Below, piece after piece: positions 44,103 through 53,810 of a stretch of 64,000 nucleotides of DNA. Made by a program: the position numbers and the translations under genes. The DNA comes from Lewinellaceae bacterium. GTDB lineage: Bacteria; Bacteroidota; Bacteroidia; Chitinophagales; Saprospiraceae. The notes below the pieces were generated by a model. It saw only the letters and a list, made by a program, of their open reading frames with translations, searched no databases and had not been told where the DNA came from. Where the stretch lies: NCBI GenBank assembly GCA_020636105.1, contig JACJYL010000001.1:930001-994000 (forward strand). Reading direction: 5' to 3'. Numbering within the stretch: the stretch's first letter is position 1; every line of letters begins with the position of its first letter.

Positions 44103-45449
44103 TTATTTACGCCAGGCATCCCTTTCCACGTTCATCGCCCAGGCTGACCCTCCGTTTTCTATACTATTGAACAAAGGAAGCCAGTCGGAAGGCCCTTCGG
44201 AAAGTGTCAGGATTTCATACCGCCGAAGTTCCAGTATCGGGTCAACAGGTTTGATCAATACCGGACAAGCCTCGACACAGGCATTACAGGTCGTGCAAGC
44301 GTGAATTTCCTCTTTGGAAATATAATCAAACAAGCTCTTCCCGTCATCGAAATTATCCTTACTCAAAGGTTTCTCTTTGTCTTTTGCGTATTCCATGTTA
44401 CCGCTTTCGATCCTGACGGCCACTTCCTCCGTCCGGTCACGAATATCCATCATGATTTTCCTCGGAGATAATTTTTTGCCGGTGATGCTGGCCGGGCAAA
44501 CCGAGGTACAGCGCCCGCATTCCGTGCAGGTGTATGCCTCCAGGAGAGTTTTCCAGCTCAACCCGGTAATGTCATTGGCCCCAAAATCAGGCAATACTTC
44601 CTCTATGGGCATTTGCTCCCCTCCTTCCACCGAAAGGCCCATCATGCTTTTCACTTCATTCATAATCACCGGCATGTTTTCCATTTCACCGCGAGGTTTC
44701 AACGAAGCATACCAGGTATTCGGGAAAGCAAGAATGAGGTGAAGGTGTTTCGATTTTGGCAGATAATTCAAAAAGACAAAAACCATGATCAGGTGCAACC
44801 ACCAGCCAAACCTTTCAATAACATGCAGTGTTCCGAGGTCAAGATTTCCAAAAACGGCAGGACCAAACCAACTGCTCACCAACAATTTGCCCGTATCCGG
44901 GTAATGTTCCGCGTTCATGGATTGAAGGACGGTATCCGCGCCATTCATGCTAAAAATACCGATCAGCAATAAAATTTCAAAAATAAGGATTAGGTTTCCA
45001 TCCCGGAATGGCCATCCTTTCATCTCGGCGCTTTGAAAACGGGGCAATTTCAGTAAATTTCTACGCGAGAGAAAGATGATGGTTCCCACAAAAGCGAGTA
45101 CGCTGATCCCTTCAATAAAACTGATGACAAAAGTATAAAAACCGCCCAGGATTGGAGCAAAAAACCGGTGACCGCCTCCAAAGCCATCTATAAATATTTC
45201 TATCAGTTCGATCTGTGTTATGAGAAAGGCCACGTAAATAAAAAGATGCATAACACCCGGAACCCAGCGGTTGAACATTTTGCCCTGTCCCAGGGCGATC
45301 AGCAGAACATTTTTCCATCGCTGCCCTTTATCCCCCAAAGTCGGCTCAGGTTGGCCCAGCATGATATTTTTCCTGATCCGGAGAAACTGCCAGCCGGCAA
45401 AACCCAAAGCCGCAACCGATACTATTCCAAATACAATTTGCTGTATCAT
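44103..45449 (-). CDS. Membrane cytochrome b / 4Fe-4S dicluster protein, HdrE-GlpC-like
   Basis: 448 residues from the ATG at 45449 (MIQQIVFGIVSVAALGFAGW). The N-terminal ~240 residues have about five membrane segments with candidate haem-ligand His (GVMHLFIYVAFLI, HVIERFGWWLHLIMVFVFLNY), like NarI/HdrE cytochromes. The C-terminal domain carries two [4Fe-4S] motifs (CTECGRCTSVCP and CTTCNACVEACP). It is the membrane half of a quinone-linked HdrDE-like complex with the next gene (115 bases on). It starts divergently from the PyrR-like gene. Confidence 0.82.
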   Translation of the reverse strand: MIQQIVFGIVSVAALGFAGWQFLRIRKNIMLGQPEPTLGDKGQRWKNVLLIALGQGKMFNRWVPGVMHLFIYVAFLITQIELIEIFIDGFGGGHRFFAPILGGFYTFVISFIEGISVLAFVGTIIFLSRRNLLKLPRFQSAEMKGWPFRDGNLILIFEILLLIGIFSMNGADTVLQSMNAEHYPDTGKLLVSSWFGPAVFGNLDLGTLHVIERFGWWLHLIMVFVFLNYLPKSKHLHLILAFPNTWYASLKPRGEMENMPVIMNEVKSMMGLSVEGGEQMPIEEVLPDFGANDITGLSWKTLLEAYTCTECGRCTSVCPASITGKKLSPRKIMMDIRDRTEEVAVRIESGNMEYAKDKEKPLSKDNFDDGKSLFDYISKEEIHACTTCNACVEACPVLIKPVDPILELRRYEILTLSEGPSDWLPLFNSIENGGSAWAMNVERDAWRK

Positions 45450-45523
45450 CTGTTTTTTATTATTTGCCTCAAAATACAACCCAAATCAATTTATTTAAAA
45501 TATTCCACTCAAATTTTTTATTA

Positions 45524-45531
45524 TACCTTTG
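45524..45531 (+). promoter_or_regulatory. -7 promoter element of the PyrR-like gene
   Basis: TACCTTTG is an exact TAnnTTTG match, 35 bases before the ATG at 45567. No good TTTG -33 box is visible. Confidence 0.4.
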
Positions 45532-45566
45532 TCAGGATATTTTTGTGCTTAATAAAGCAATTACCC

Positions 45567-46064
45567 ATGAAAGTACTGGATCACCGCACCATCTGCCAGA
45601 AATTAAAAAGACTGGCCATAGAAATTCTCGAAAACAACTACGAGGAACAGGAAATCCTTATGGTCGGAATCAACAATAGTGGTATGACGCTGGCCAAACT
45701 GATCATGGCGGAATTGGAACAGATGAAATCCACCCCCAAATTAGCCCTGGCCAACTTAAGATTAAATCCGGCTAACCCTACGGGAAATGAGATTACTATA
45801 GGTATTACTCAGGATGAAATAAAAGGAAAAGTAATCATCCTGGTGGATGATGTTGCCAATACCGGCAGGACCTTATTTTATGCATTCAAACCCTTTCTGG
45901 AAGTGGTGCCCAAAAGGATAGAAACGGTGGTATTTGTTGACCGGACCCATAAATCCTTTCCGGTAAATATCGATTATTATGGTTTGTCACTCGCCACTAC
46001 GCTCAAGGAGAACATAAAGGTTGATTTGAGCAATCCTGATGATTTGGGAGTATTCCTCAATTGA
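45567..46064 (+). CDS. PyrR-like phosphoribosyltransferase
   Basis: 165 residues from the ATG at 45567 (MKVLDHRTICQKLKRLAIE); upstream in-frame sequence is the antisense of the neighbouring gene. The PRPP-binding motif is VIILVDDVANTGRTLFYA and the later VVFVDRTHKSFPVNIDYYGLSLATTL follows PyrR. PyrR proteins are uracil phosphoribosyltransferases and, in Firmicutes, RNA-binding regulators of pyr genes; no pyr genes or attenuator are present here, so the regulatory role is not supported. It could be a general phosphoribosyltransferase of purine or pyrimidine salvage. Confidence 0.82.
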   Translation: MKVLDHRTICQKLKRLAIEILENNYEEQEILMVGINNSGMTLAKLIMAELEQMKSTPKLALANLRLNPANPTGNEITIGITQDEIKGKVIILVDDVANTGRTLFYAFKPFLEVVPKRIETVVFVDRTHKSFPVNIDYYGLSLATTLKENIKVDLSNPDDLGVFLN

Positions 46065-46169
46065 TTTTGGCTATACAGGATCGAAATTTTTTTAACCGCA
46101 ATGGTCGCAAATGGAGCATCCCGTACCTAAAAGGTCGTGAAAGGCCTGGAATTCTAGAATCATTACTTA

Positions 46170-46208
46170 TTATTCCTGCCGGGAATAAGGGAATGAAGTT
46201 TTTTTTTA
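46170..46208 (+). terminator. Possible terminator after the PyrR-like gene
   Basis: TTATTCC and GGAATAA (about 46170-46188) form a seven-base stem with a five-base loop. A T9 run follows about 12 bases later, separated by GGGAATGAAG, so it is an imperfect terminator between convergent genes. Confidence 0.35.
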
Positions 46209-46264
46209 AGTTTGAGAAACTTCAAGGCTGCACTTTAATATAAAATCTTCCGGAAGGCTGCCTG

Positions 46265-47053
46265 CTAAACATGCCCTTGCACTTTAGAGGCTTCAATTTT
46301 TTCTTTGATCTCTGGGATTAAAGACAAGGTTTTTTCGTATCCTATCTCGCATATTTCTCTATATTTACTAAGCTGAAAAACATGAAAAGGATGCACTTTT
46401 TCAGGTTCTATGAGTACATCACAATATTTGAAATTAGGGCGTGTATTGGCAATAACGGAAAGCTGGAAAGAGCGGGTAGCCACAGCAAAGGTAGATTCAA
46501 AAGAGCCGCTATCGATCTGAATATCCGGCATTACATTTACGCCGATAATGAAATCAGCCTTTTTCCGCAAACGGTTCATTGGCATATTGTTTAACAACCC
46601 TCCGTCGACAAAAACCTGGCCTCCAATTTCAACGGGTTGAAAAACCAGCGGAATACTTGCTGAGGCCACGATCACATCATAAAGGAGGCCTTTGTCGATC
46701 TCCTCTGTTTGTCCGGTATTTAAATTGGAAATGGAAACTATGAGTGGTTTGGGCAGGCCCTCAAAAGTATCTGAAGCGATATTCTTTTCCAGGAGGCTCC
46801 TCAGGTAGGTCAGTTTTGAAATCCCCCTATTGGGAATGCCAACGGTAAATAACCTCAACAGGCTGCTTTTGCGAACCAATTGAAATATTTGATCGGGCGT
46901 CATGCCTGAGGCATAAAACGTCCCGATAATGGCCCCGGCACTGGCCCCGGAAATAACATCTGGGTAGATCCCATTTTCCTCCAGCGCTTTCAAAACACCG
47001 ATGTGGGCGATTCCTCTCGCTCCTCCTCCTGAAAGACTAATGCCTATTTTCAT
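46265..47053 (-). CDS. Patatin-like phospholipase
   Basis: 262 residues. The patatin fold motifs are complete: oxyanion loop SGGGARGIAHIG (residues 8-19), nucleophile elbow GASAG with Ser38, and the catalytic-dyad Asp150 in VFVDGGLLNNMP. These proteins hydrolyse acyl ester bonds of lipids. There is no signal peptide, so probably cytoplasmic or peripheral; it is the RssA/YchK-like single-domain type. A TAnnTTTG-type box lies 16 bases before the start. Convergent with the PyrR-like gene. Confidence 0.88.
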   Translation of the reverse strand: MKIGISLSGGGARGIAHIGVLKALEENGIYPDVISGASAGAIIGTFYASGMTPDQIFQLVRKSSLLRLFTVGIPNRGISKLTYLRSLLEKNIASDTFEGLPKPLIVSISNLNTGQTEEIDKGLLYDVIVASASIPLVFQPVEIGGQVFVDGGLLNNMPMNRLRKKADFIIGVNVMPDIQIDSGSFESTFAVATRSFQLSVIANTRPNFKYCDVLIEPEKVHPFHVFQLSKYREICEIGYEKTLSLIPEIKEKIEASKVQGHV

Positions 47054-47069
47054 GGATATTTTATTCGTT

Positions 47070-47077
47070 CAAAAATA
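47070..47077 (-). promoter_or_regulatory. -7 promoter element of the patatin gene
   Basis: On the minus strand TATTTTTG matches TAnnTTTG, 16 bases before the start codon at 47053. No clear -33 partner. Confidence 0.35.
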
Positions 47078-47228
47078 CCTAATTACCTGAAAACGATTTA
47101 TTACCTCAATAGTTATAAATAATAGCTAATTAATTGCAATGAAAGCTCCTTTAAGCCTTATATTCATCAAAGTATAAGCACCTAGTCTTGAAAGAGGGAA
47201 AAAGCATCCTGGAAGAACGAAATCTAAC

Positions 47229-48374
47229 CTATTGGTCTTTCAACAACTCGCGGGAGATCACCAGTTTCTGAATCTCTGTTGTTCCCTCTCCAATGGTACA
47301 TAATTTTGAATCTCTGAAGAATTTTTCAACAGGGTAATCTTTAGTGTAACCATAACCACCAAAGATCTGGATGGCATCTGTGGAAACTTCCACTGCCGTT
47401 TCGGAGGCATAAAATTTTGCCATAGCCGAGATCTTGGTCGTCTTTTCTCCGGCCATTTTCATTTTCGCGGCTTTGCGGGTAAGCAACTCGGCGGCTTCTA
47501 TCTTGGTCGCCATTTCAGCCAGTTTAAAACTGATGGCCTGGAAAGCAGCGATGGGCTTGCCAAACTGGTGCCGTTCCTGCGAATATTGTACCGAAGCATC
47601 TAAAGCTCCTTTAGCAATTCCCAGAGAAAGCGCAGCGATGGAAATCCTTCCTCCATCGAGAATTTTCAGGGATTGCACAAACCCTTCCCCGACTTCTCCC
47701 AGCACCTGGCTTTCGTGAACACGACAATTGTCAAAGATCAATTCGGCCGTTTCGGAGGCCCGCATGCCCAATTTATTCTCTTTCTTACCGGCCCTGAACC
47801 CGGGGGTTCCTTTCTCAATGACAAAGGCCGTCATACCACGGCTATCCAACGGTTCTCCAGTACGCGCAATCACTACGGCCACATTCCCGGATTTACCATG
47901 GGTAATGAAGTTCTTCGAGCCATTAAGGATGTAATATTCGCCTTCTTTTTTAGCCACGCATTGCATTCTTCCTGCGTCACTCCCGGTATTGGGCTCCGTT
48001 AATCCCCATGCCCCTATCCATTGGCCACTTGCCAGTTTAGGGAGATATTTTTGTTTTTGTTCTTCGTTACCGAATTCCAAAATATGATTGGTGCACAGTG
48101 AATTATGTGCCGCGACGGACAATCCTATCGAACCGCAAACCCTTGATATCTCAACGAGAATCGAAACATATGCCTGGTATCCAAGGCCAAAACCACCGTA
48201 GGTTTCGGGCACTAAAACGCCCATAAATCCGTGTTCCCCCATTTTATGAAACAAGTCCACAGGGAAAATCTGATCCTCGTCCCATTCCATTACGTGAGGA
48301 CGGATGTGCTTCTCTGCGAAATCACGTGCGCTATCTACTATTAAATCCAAATTTTCAATCGTATGTGTATCCAT
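47229..48374 (-). CDS. Acyl-CoA dehydrogenase
   Basis: 381 residues, standard length for short/branched-chain enzymes. Recognised by GLSVAAHNSLCTNHI, WGLTEPNTGSDAGRMQ (FAD/substrate loop), LGMRASETAELIFDNCRV, YSQERHQFGKPIAAFQAISF, IQIFGGYGYTKDYPVEKFFRD and the catalytic-Glu region IGEGTTEIQKLVISREL. It oxidises an acyl-CoA to the trans-2-enoyl-CoA with FAD, in fatty-acid or branched amino-acid breakdown. Substrate chain length is not readable by eye. No ETF genes are adjacent. Confidence 0.93.
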   Translation of the reverse strand: MDTHTIENLDLIVDSARDFAEKHIRPHVMEWDEDQIFPVDLFHKMGEHGFMGVLVPETYGGFGLGYQAYVSILVEISRVCGSIGLSVAAHNSLCTNHILEFGNEEQKQKYLPKLASGQWIGAWGLTEPNTGSDAGRMQCVAKKEGEYYILNGSKNFITHGKSGNVAVVIARTGEPLDSRGMTAFVIEKGTPGFRAGKKENKLGMRASETAELIFDNCRVHESQVLGEVGEGFVQSLKILDGGRISIAALSLGIAKGALDASVQYSQERHQFGKPIAAFQAISFKLAEMATKIEAAELLTRKAAKMKMAGEKTTKISAMAKFYASETAVEVSTDAIQIFGGYGYTKDYPVEKFFRDSKLCTIGEGTTEIQKLVISRELLKDQ

Positions 48375-48600
48375 TTGTCTAAAGTAAGAAATGATTTATC
48401 GTAAAAAAATAGGCCATATTTTCAGGGGTAAAACAATTTTCCCATGGAATAGTTTACACCACAATTATTCAGACCGCGAAGATAATCATATTATTCAGGA
48501 ACCCGTAAAGTCCTGCCGGCTTTTCACCGCTTCGGGGTTAGCCTTTGTCTTTTTTTTGCAATGCATTTTTGTTTCCCTTCAATCGCTTCCTTAACTAAAA

Positions 48601-51600
48601 TCAAATAGATTCATTCAACAACACAGCATTGATTCCCAACTTTTTGATCAATTCATTGAAGCCGGGAAGGGCCTCATTGCGTATGCGTTCATATTCCCTG
48701 ATTTGATCGTCAATTTCCCTGGTCAATTCATTTTTGACGTCATAAGATTGTTCCGTTGGCCTGAAATCGCCCATGCTGTTTAAGGAATTCAGGTGTGCCA
48801 GTTTATTGGTTAAGCGTATAGGAAAATTTAACGGATCCTGCCCACTCCTGTTTTTTGTCTGGTATAAAGTCTCTTCCACTTTTGACAACTCTTTTTCGAT
48901 CTCCTTCGCCTGGTCAATAATTTCTTTTTTATCGGCTTCGTCTTTCAGGCGTTTGGTTATATTCGACAGCTGCTCTTTAATATCACGGATATCGATAATG
49001 GCTTTGTGCGCCTCCGTCACTTTATCTCCTAATTCTTTTAAAAAGGTAAATTGAGCCAACAAGTCATCGGAGGAAGCTTCGGAAAGAGGATTCTTAATGA
49101 TTTCAAAAGTCTGCTCCTGAATTTCGCCTCCTACATTTAAAACTACCTTGTAGAAGCCCGGCAAGGCCAGGGGACCGGACATACTCGCCCACCACAGGAT
49201 CATCCCTTCAAATTTTTTGGCATCGGGATACTTCATATCCCAACGAAACATGTTCCCGCCTTTTTTCAACTCCAGTTGATCTTTCTTTTCCTTTGCTTTA
49301 TTGGAAAAAGTTCGAATGGTATCCCCTTCCATTTCCAAAAAAGTTAGCGAAACCTCAACAGAATCAGCCGGAGTTTCTTTCAGGTAGAAATTGACCATAA
49401 CGCCTCCGGGATGATTCAAGCCTTCATGAACATTCTTTTTATTCTGCCCGCCTTGCATCCTGATGGAAGGCCTGGGTTGAAAAAGTTTAATGGCCGTGGA
49501 TTTATCCTGATCACTCAACTGATGCAAAACCGTCAGGTCATCGATCATCCAAAAACTTCGGCCCTGGGTAGCGGCGATGAGGTGATCGTCCTTAATAGTG
49601 AGATCCGTGATAGGGACAATGGGTAAATTCAATTGAAAGGGCTGCCAATTTTGTCCATCATCAAACGAAATATACATACCCGTTTCTGTGCCTGCATACA
49701 ACAATCCTTTTCGATGGGGATCAGCCCGTAGTACCCGTGTAAAATGTTGCTTATCAATTCCTTTGGTAATCAAACGCCAGGATTTACCATAATCTTCCGT
49801 TTTGTACAAATAGGGAGTATAATCACCTGATTTGTAACGTGTTCCGGCAACATAGGCTCCCCCCTTTGTAAATGGATCGGCATCAATACTGTTGATCATC
49901 ATCCATTCCGGCATATTTTTGGGGGTAACATTTTCCCAGTTTTTTCCGCCGTCACGGCTGACGTGTACCAGGCCGTCATCAGAACCCGTCCATAAAAGAT
50001 CCTGCTCATAGGGCGATTCTATTGCTGCGAAAATGGTGCAATAATACTCTACGCTGGTATTATCCTGGGTGATCGGTCCACCGGAAGATACGAGTTTGGT
50101 GGAATCGTTCCTGGTGAGATCAGGGCTGATAATTTCCCAGGATTGGCCTCCATCATAGGTGACATGAAGGTGATTCGATCCTGCATAAAGCTTTTGGGGA
50201 TTGTGAGGAGAGAAAAATATGGGGAAATTCCACTGGAAGCGGTATTTCATGCCTTCTGCTCCGTATCCCATTGGGTTGTCCGGCCAGACATTGATTCCCT
50301 GGGATTGCTGAGTCTGGTGATTGTATCTCGTAAGAAATCCTCCATAACTGCCTCCAAAAACAATATCATTGTTCTCGGGAGAAACGGCAATATGCGCACT
50401 TTCTCCCCCTGCGGTAGATTCCCAATCCCGTTCTTCTATGCTGTTGCCGGTGGTCCTGTGGGCAATCCTTACGGTGGAATTATCCTGCTGTGCTCCGTAA
50501 ATCCTGAAAGGAAAATGCTCATCCGTGACGACCCTGTAAAATTGTGCTGTTGGTTGGTTGTGATCAGTGGACCAGTTCTCCCCTCCGTCAAAACTGACCT
50601 GCGCGCCCCCGTCATCCGCGATGATCATGCGCTGGTTGTCTTCAGGAGCAATCCAGAGATCATGGTGATCCCCATGCGGAGCATTATAGGCGGTAAACGT
50701 TTTACCACCGTCTTTTGATTTGTGGTACCTTACATTGACCACGTACACAATGTCCTCATCCTTTGTGTCCGCATATATTCTTGAATAATACCAGGCCCGC
50801 TGCCGCAAATCACGGGAGTCATTCACCTTATTCCAGTTTTCACCCCCATCATCCGACCTGAAAACACCTCCGTTTTCATTTTCAATTATAGCCCAGATCC
50901 TGTCAGAATTCAAAGGAGATATCGCCACTCCGTTGATCCCCCAAACGCCTTCCGGCAAGCCAGGCTTATCTGAAATATTGGTCCAGGTGGTCCCGCTGTC
51001 GGTACTTTTCCAAAGCGCAGAACCTTCCCCCCCGCTGGATAGGCTGTATGGGGTTCTCCTCACCCTCCATGTAGAAGCGTAGAGGATGCGCGGGTTATTG
51101 GGGTCGAGTAAAAGATCAACTGCCCCGGCATCTTCATTGACAAAAAGCACCTTATCCCACGTTTTTCCGCCATCCATGGAACGATAAACGCCGCGATCTT
51201 CGCTCGGCTTAAATAAATCCCCGAGTACTGCTGCATAAACAAGGTCAGGATTCCTGGGATGGATCCTGATTCGCGGAATGTGCTTTGAGTTTTCCAATCC
51301 TATATGTTTCCAGGTTTTCCCGGCATCTGTGGATCTCCACATTCCGTAACCATAAGAAACGTTACCACGCACCGTGACCTCTCCCCCACCGACGTAAATA
51401 ACATTAGGGTCATATTCACTTACGGCAACCGCTCCAATAGATCCTCCGAAAAAGCCATCGGAAATATTATCCCAGCTTTGTCCCCCATCTTTGGTCTTCC
51501 ATACGCCACCTCCGGTAGCCCCCATGTAGAAAAGATTAGGTTTTCCCGGAACGCCCGTCACAGCAGCCGAACGCCCTCCCCGGAACGGACCTATGCAACG

Positions 51601-51747
51601 CCACTGTTGCGCTTCGAATAAAGCCTCATCGAATCCGGCAGAGCTAATGACTTTTGACTCTTTCTGAGAAAAACCATTCAATGTGAACAACAAAAGAAAA
51701 AAAGAAAGCGCAATGAAGTGTTTAAAATAAAAGCTGGCATTTTTCAT
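48601..51747 (-). CDS. Secreted Asp-box/VPS10-like beta-propeller protein (often labelled glycosyl hydrolase)
   Basis: 1048 residues from the ATG at 51747, which gives a signal peptide (MKNASFYFKHFIALSFFLLLFTLNGFSQ). The body contains many Asp-box (BNR) repeats of S/T-x-D-x-G-x-T-W type (KTKDGGQSWDNI, RSTDAGKTWKHI, RSMDGGKTWDKV, KSTDSGTTWTNI, RSDDGGENWNKV), giving two sortilin/xyloglucanase-type propellers. The C-terminal ~200 residues are charged and helical (KEQLSNITKRLKDEADKKEIID). Databases often call this family glycosyl hydrolase, but I see no catalytic residues to confirm it; a binding or peptide-processing role is equally possible. Periplasmic or outer surface. Confidence 0.8.
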   Translation of the reverse strand: MKNASFYFKHFIALSFFLLLFTLNGFSQKESKVISSAGFDEALFEAQQWRCIGPFRGGRSAAVTGVPGKPNLFYMGATGGGVWKTKDGGQSWDNISDGFFGGSIGAVAVSEYDPNVIYVGGGEVTVRGNVSYGYGMWRSTDAGKTWKHIGLENSKHIPRIRIHPRNPDLVYAAVLGDLFKPSEDRGVYRSMDGGKTWDKVLFVNEDAGAVDLLLDPNNPRILYASTWRVRRTPYSLSSGGEGSALWKSTDSGTTWTNISDKPGLPEGVWGINGVAISPLNSDRIWAIIENENGGVFRSDDGGENWNKVNDSRDLRQRAWYYSRIYADTKDEDIVYVVNVRYHKSKDGGKTFTAYNAPHGDHHDLWIAPEDNQRMIIADDGGAQVSFDGGENWSTDHNQPTAQFYRVVTDEHFPFRIYGAQQDNSTVRIAHRTTGNSIEERDWESTAGGESAHIAVSPENNDIVFGGSYGGFLTRYNHQTQQSQGINVWPDNPMGYGAEGMKYRFQWNFPIFFSPHNPQKLYAGSNHLHVTYDGGQSWEIISPDLTRNDSTKLVSSGGPITQDNTSVEYYCTIFAAIESPYEQDLLWTGSDDGLVHVSRDGGKNWENVTPKNMPEWMMINSIDADPFTKGGAYVAGTRYKSGDYTPYLYKTEDYGKSWRLITKGIDKQHFTRVLRADPHRKGLLYAGTETGMYISFDDGQNWQPFQLNLPIVPITDLTIKDDHLIAATQGRSFWMIDDLTVLHQLSDQDKSTAIKLFQPRPSIRMQGGQNKKNVHEGLNHPGGVMVNFYLKETPADSVEVSLTFLEMEGDTIRTFSNKAKEKKDQLELKKGGNMFRWDMKYPDAKKFEGMILWWASMSGPLALPGFYKVVLNVGGEIQEQTFEIIKNPLSEASSDDLLAQFTFLKELGDKVTEAHKAIIDIRDIKEQLSNITKRLKDEADKKEIIDQAKEIEKELSKVEETLYQTKNRSGQDPLNFPIRLTNKLAHLNSLNSMGDFRPTEQSYDVKNELTREIDDQIREYERIRNEALPGFNELIKKLGINAVLLNESI

Positions 51748-51826
51748 CGTTCCAAATTTTGTGTAAAAGATCAATAATGTCTGTTGGGAATATCCAACTC
51801 CTAAACATTAGTGTTCATTTCAAAGG

Positions 51827-51860
51827 TAAAAAAAAAGCCCCACTCCGTTGAGTAGGGCCC
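51827..51860 (-). terminator. Intrinsic terminator downstream of the propeller-protein region, minus strand
   Basis: On the minus strand GCCCTACTC pairs with GAGTGGGGC (51837-51858, one wobble) and is followed by a T9 run. It lies between the PDZ gene (ending at 51923 on the right) and the propeller gene (starting at 51747), so it ends the PDZ transcript. Confidence 0.8.
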
Positions 51861-51922
51861 AAAAAAACTATCTTAAAAAAGATTGGATTCTTAACCTGCC
51901 GCAAAAGACAGTACTTTCTTTT

Positions 51923-53671
51923 TCACAATGCGGCAAGGGTTATTTTTTTACTGAGATATTTATCGCCATGTGTTATTTCTATAAAATAATTACCGGTTCC
52001 ATTTTGGGAAATATTCACCGTGTCGGAGAAAGGACCGGTAAAATCAGCAGTTTCATAAGAATAGATCTCTCGCCCTGCTCCATTATGAAGTCGAACATTA
52101 AGATCTCCAATACCGGAAAGATTGAATTCTAACAAAAATTTTCCACTTTCAGGATCAGGGTTTATGGATAAAAAGTCAACCTGCAAATCCGAAGATTCTG
52201 TTTTATAGTGCATCAATTCGGCCTCCTGGAGGGTAATATCTGAAATCATGAGGTCAACGTTATTGATATCGACCGGATCGCCCTCCTCCATCATACGTGG
52301 AGCGCTGCTCGACCAGGATTCCACCTCTTTACCCATAAACTCAGCCTCCCCGATCCCTTCTGTTTTTTTGGTTTCACAATAAGATTTAATGGGAGCAGAT
52401 TTTTTCATGGTTTTTCCGTTACGAAGGAATTGAACTTCAATTTTATCCCCCACCTTTAGCTGGTAAATCGCCGCGGTGATGTCCGTCCAGTCGTAAGTAT
52501 GGTGATTATTGATTTGCAGGATCATATCGCCTTTTTGCAGGCCCATAGATTCAGCTGTTGAATTCGCTACGATATCCACCACCACCCCTTCCCAATTGTC
52601 ATTGGAATTGATCTGAATTATACCAAAGAAAGCCTTTTTACATTTATCGACCACCATGTCCCTTTTATCTGACAAATCTCCAAAAACGACATCAAGATCT
52701 ACCGCCCCTCCATCCCGAATAATATGTAAAACAGCCTTATCTCCCGCCCGGTATTTTTGCATTACCGCCGCCAGATCCTGGCCCGCTCCAAAAATATAGT
52801 CATCAATCCCCACCAGGTAATCAAAAGCCATAAGGCCAGCTTTTTCGGCGGCCGTTTGCTCATAAACCAGAGTGATATAGGTTCCATAAAAATTATTGAT
52901 TCCCATTTTTTTAGCTTTCTCTTTGGGAAGATGATCATATTGAATGCCCAGGTAAGGCATTTCTTGTGTCTTTTGTTTCACCACCACATATTGCTTTGTT
53001 TGCCCAAGCGATTTCAATGTTGCTTCCCCTTTCATTTTCTGTCCTTCCCGGATATAGGAGACCTTGATCCTATCCCCCGGTTCCATTGCCTCGACCACTG
53101 TGGTAATATCCGACCAGGTGATCATAGGGAAGGCATTGATCGTCAGGATTAAATCACCGTTTTGAAGCCCCATTTCCTGTGCTGTGGAGTTTTCGATCAC
53201 ATTTATTTTAACTCCGCTTTTATTTTCCTCATGCCCGCTATGCTGACTCACGCCAAAAAAAGCCTGAGATTCAGGAGTTTCCAAGACATCACTTTGGACA
53301 CCCAGGGTAACGGGGACAGCCAAGGCTTTACCTTTTCGGTAAATATGAAAAACCACCTTATCGCCGGGCTGATATTTATTCAGGACCTTCCCCAAATGAT
53401 TATCCTTTCCCACACGAAAGTCGTTCAAACCGTAGATATAGTCGAAAATCTGGATGCCGTCTCTATCTGCGGCAGTGTTTTTTATTACCTTTGTCACGTA
53501 ATCCCCATAAGGATTATTAAATCCCAGCAAACTGGCTTTTTCGCTTGAAAGGAGTGCATAATTAATCCCCAGATAAGCTTTTTCTGAATCGCAGGATTCA
53601 TTGTTTTTTTGGCCCGATAAAATGGTAGAGCCCAATACCAACAGACAGAGAAGAGTAATTCTGTGATGCAT
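51923..53671 (-). CDS. Four-PDZ secreted protein with T9SS type A sorting domain
   Basis: 582 residues. Signal peptide (MHHRITLLCLLVLGSTILSG). Four PDZ domains in two similar pairs: AYLGINYALL..., AFFGVSQHSG..., PYLGIQYDHL... and AFFGIIQINS..., each with a GLxxGDxIxxIN-type loop (GLQNGDLILTINAF, GLQKGDMILQINNH). The last ~85 residues (SINPDPESGKFLLEFNLSG to GNYFIEITHGDKYLSKKITL) form a type A T9SS C-terminal domain, which directs export through the outer membrane. No protease domain is present, unlike HtrA-type PDZ proteins, so it probably binds C-terminal peptides at the surface as a scaffold. It is transcribed alone, ended by the terminator at 51827-51860. Confidence 0.88.
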   Translation of the reverse strand: MHHRITLLCLLVLGSTILSGQKNNESCDSEKAYLGINYALLSSEKASLLGFNNPYGDYVTKVIKNTAADRDGIQIFDYIYGLNDFRVGKDNHLGKVLNKYQPGDKVVFHIYRKGKALAVPVTLGVQSDVLETPESQAFFGVSQHSGHEENKSGVKINVIENSTAQEMGLQNGDLILTINAFPMITWSDITTVVEAMEPGDRIKVSYIREGQKMKGEATLKSLGQTKQYVVVKQKTQEMPYLGIQYDHLPKEKAKKMGINNFYGTYITLVYEQTAAEKAGLMAFDYLVGIDDYIFGAGQDLAAVMQKYRAGDKAVLHIIRDGGAVDLDVVFGDLSDKRDMVVDKCKKAFFGIIQINSNDNWEGVVVDIVANSTAESMGLQKGDMILQINNHHTYDWTDITAAIYQLKVGDKIEVQFLRNGKTMKKSAPIKSYCETKKTEGIGEAEFMGKEVESWSSSAPRMMEEGDPVDINNVDLMISDITLQEAELMHYKTESSDLQVDFLSINPDPESGKFLLEFNLSGIGDLNVRLHNGAGREIYSYETADFTGPFSDTVNISQNGTGNYFIEITHGDKYLSKKITLAAL

Positions 53672-53810
53672 TTTGATGAGGTTTTAATTAACTTAATAAA
53701 TGACATTGTTATCTGAAAAGGGTTGCACTTTTGCGAAGAACTTTTCAAAATTACCCTAAAAAGACCACTAATATCAAAAAATCCTATTACCCAATTTAAA
53801 TAATTTATCA

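Noticed and set aside
45168..45566. N-terminal extension of the PyrR-like frame
   Set aside because: It is antisense to the membrane Fe-S protein; the promoter box at 45524 and the ATG at 45567 define the gene.
46061..46243. 60-residue plus-strand frame after the PyrR-like gene
   Set aside because: It begins inside the preceding gene's last codons, spans a candidate terminator hairpin and has no recognisable features.
48391..48594. 67-residue plus-strand frame between the acyl-CoA dehydrogenase and propeller genes
   Set aside because: No convincing start signal or domain; composition looks like non-coding sequence.
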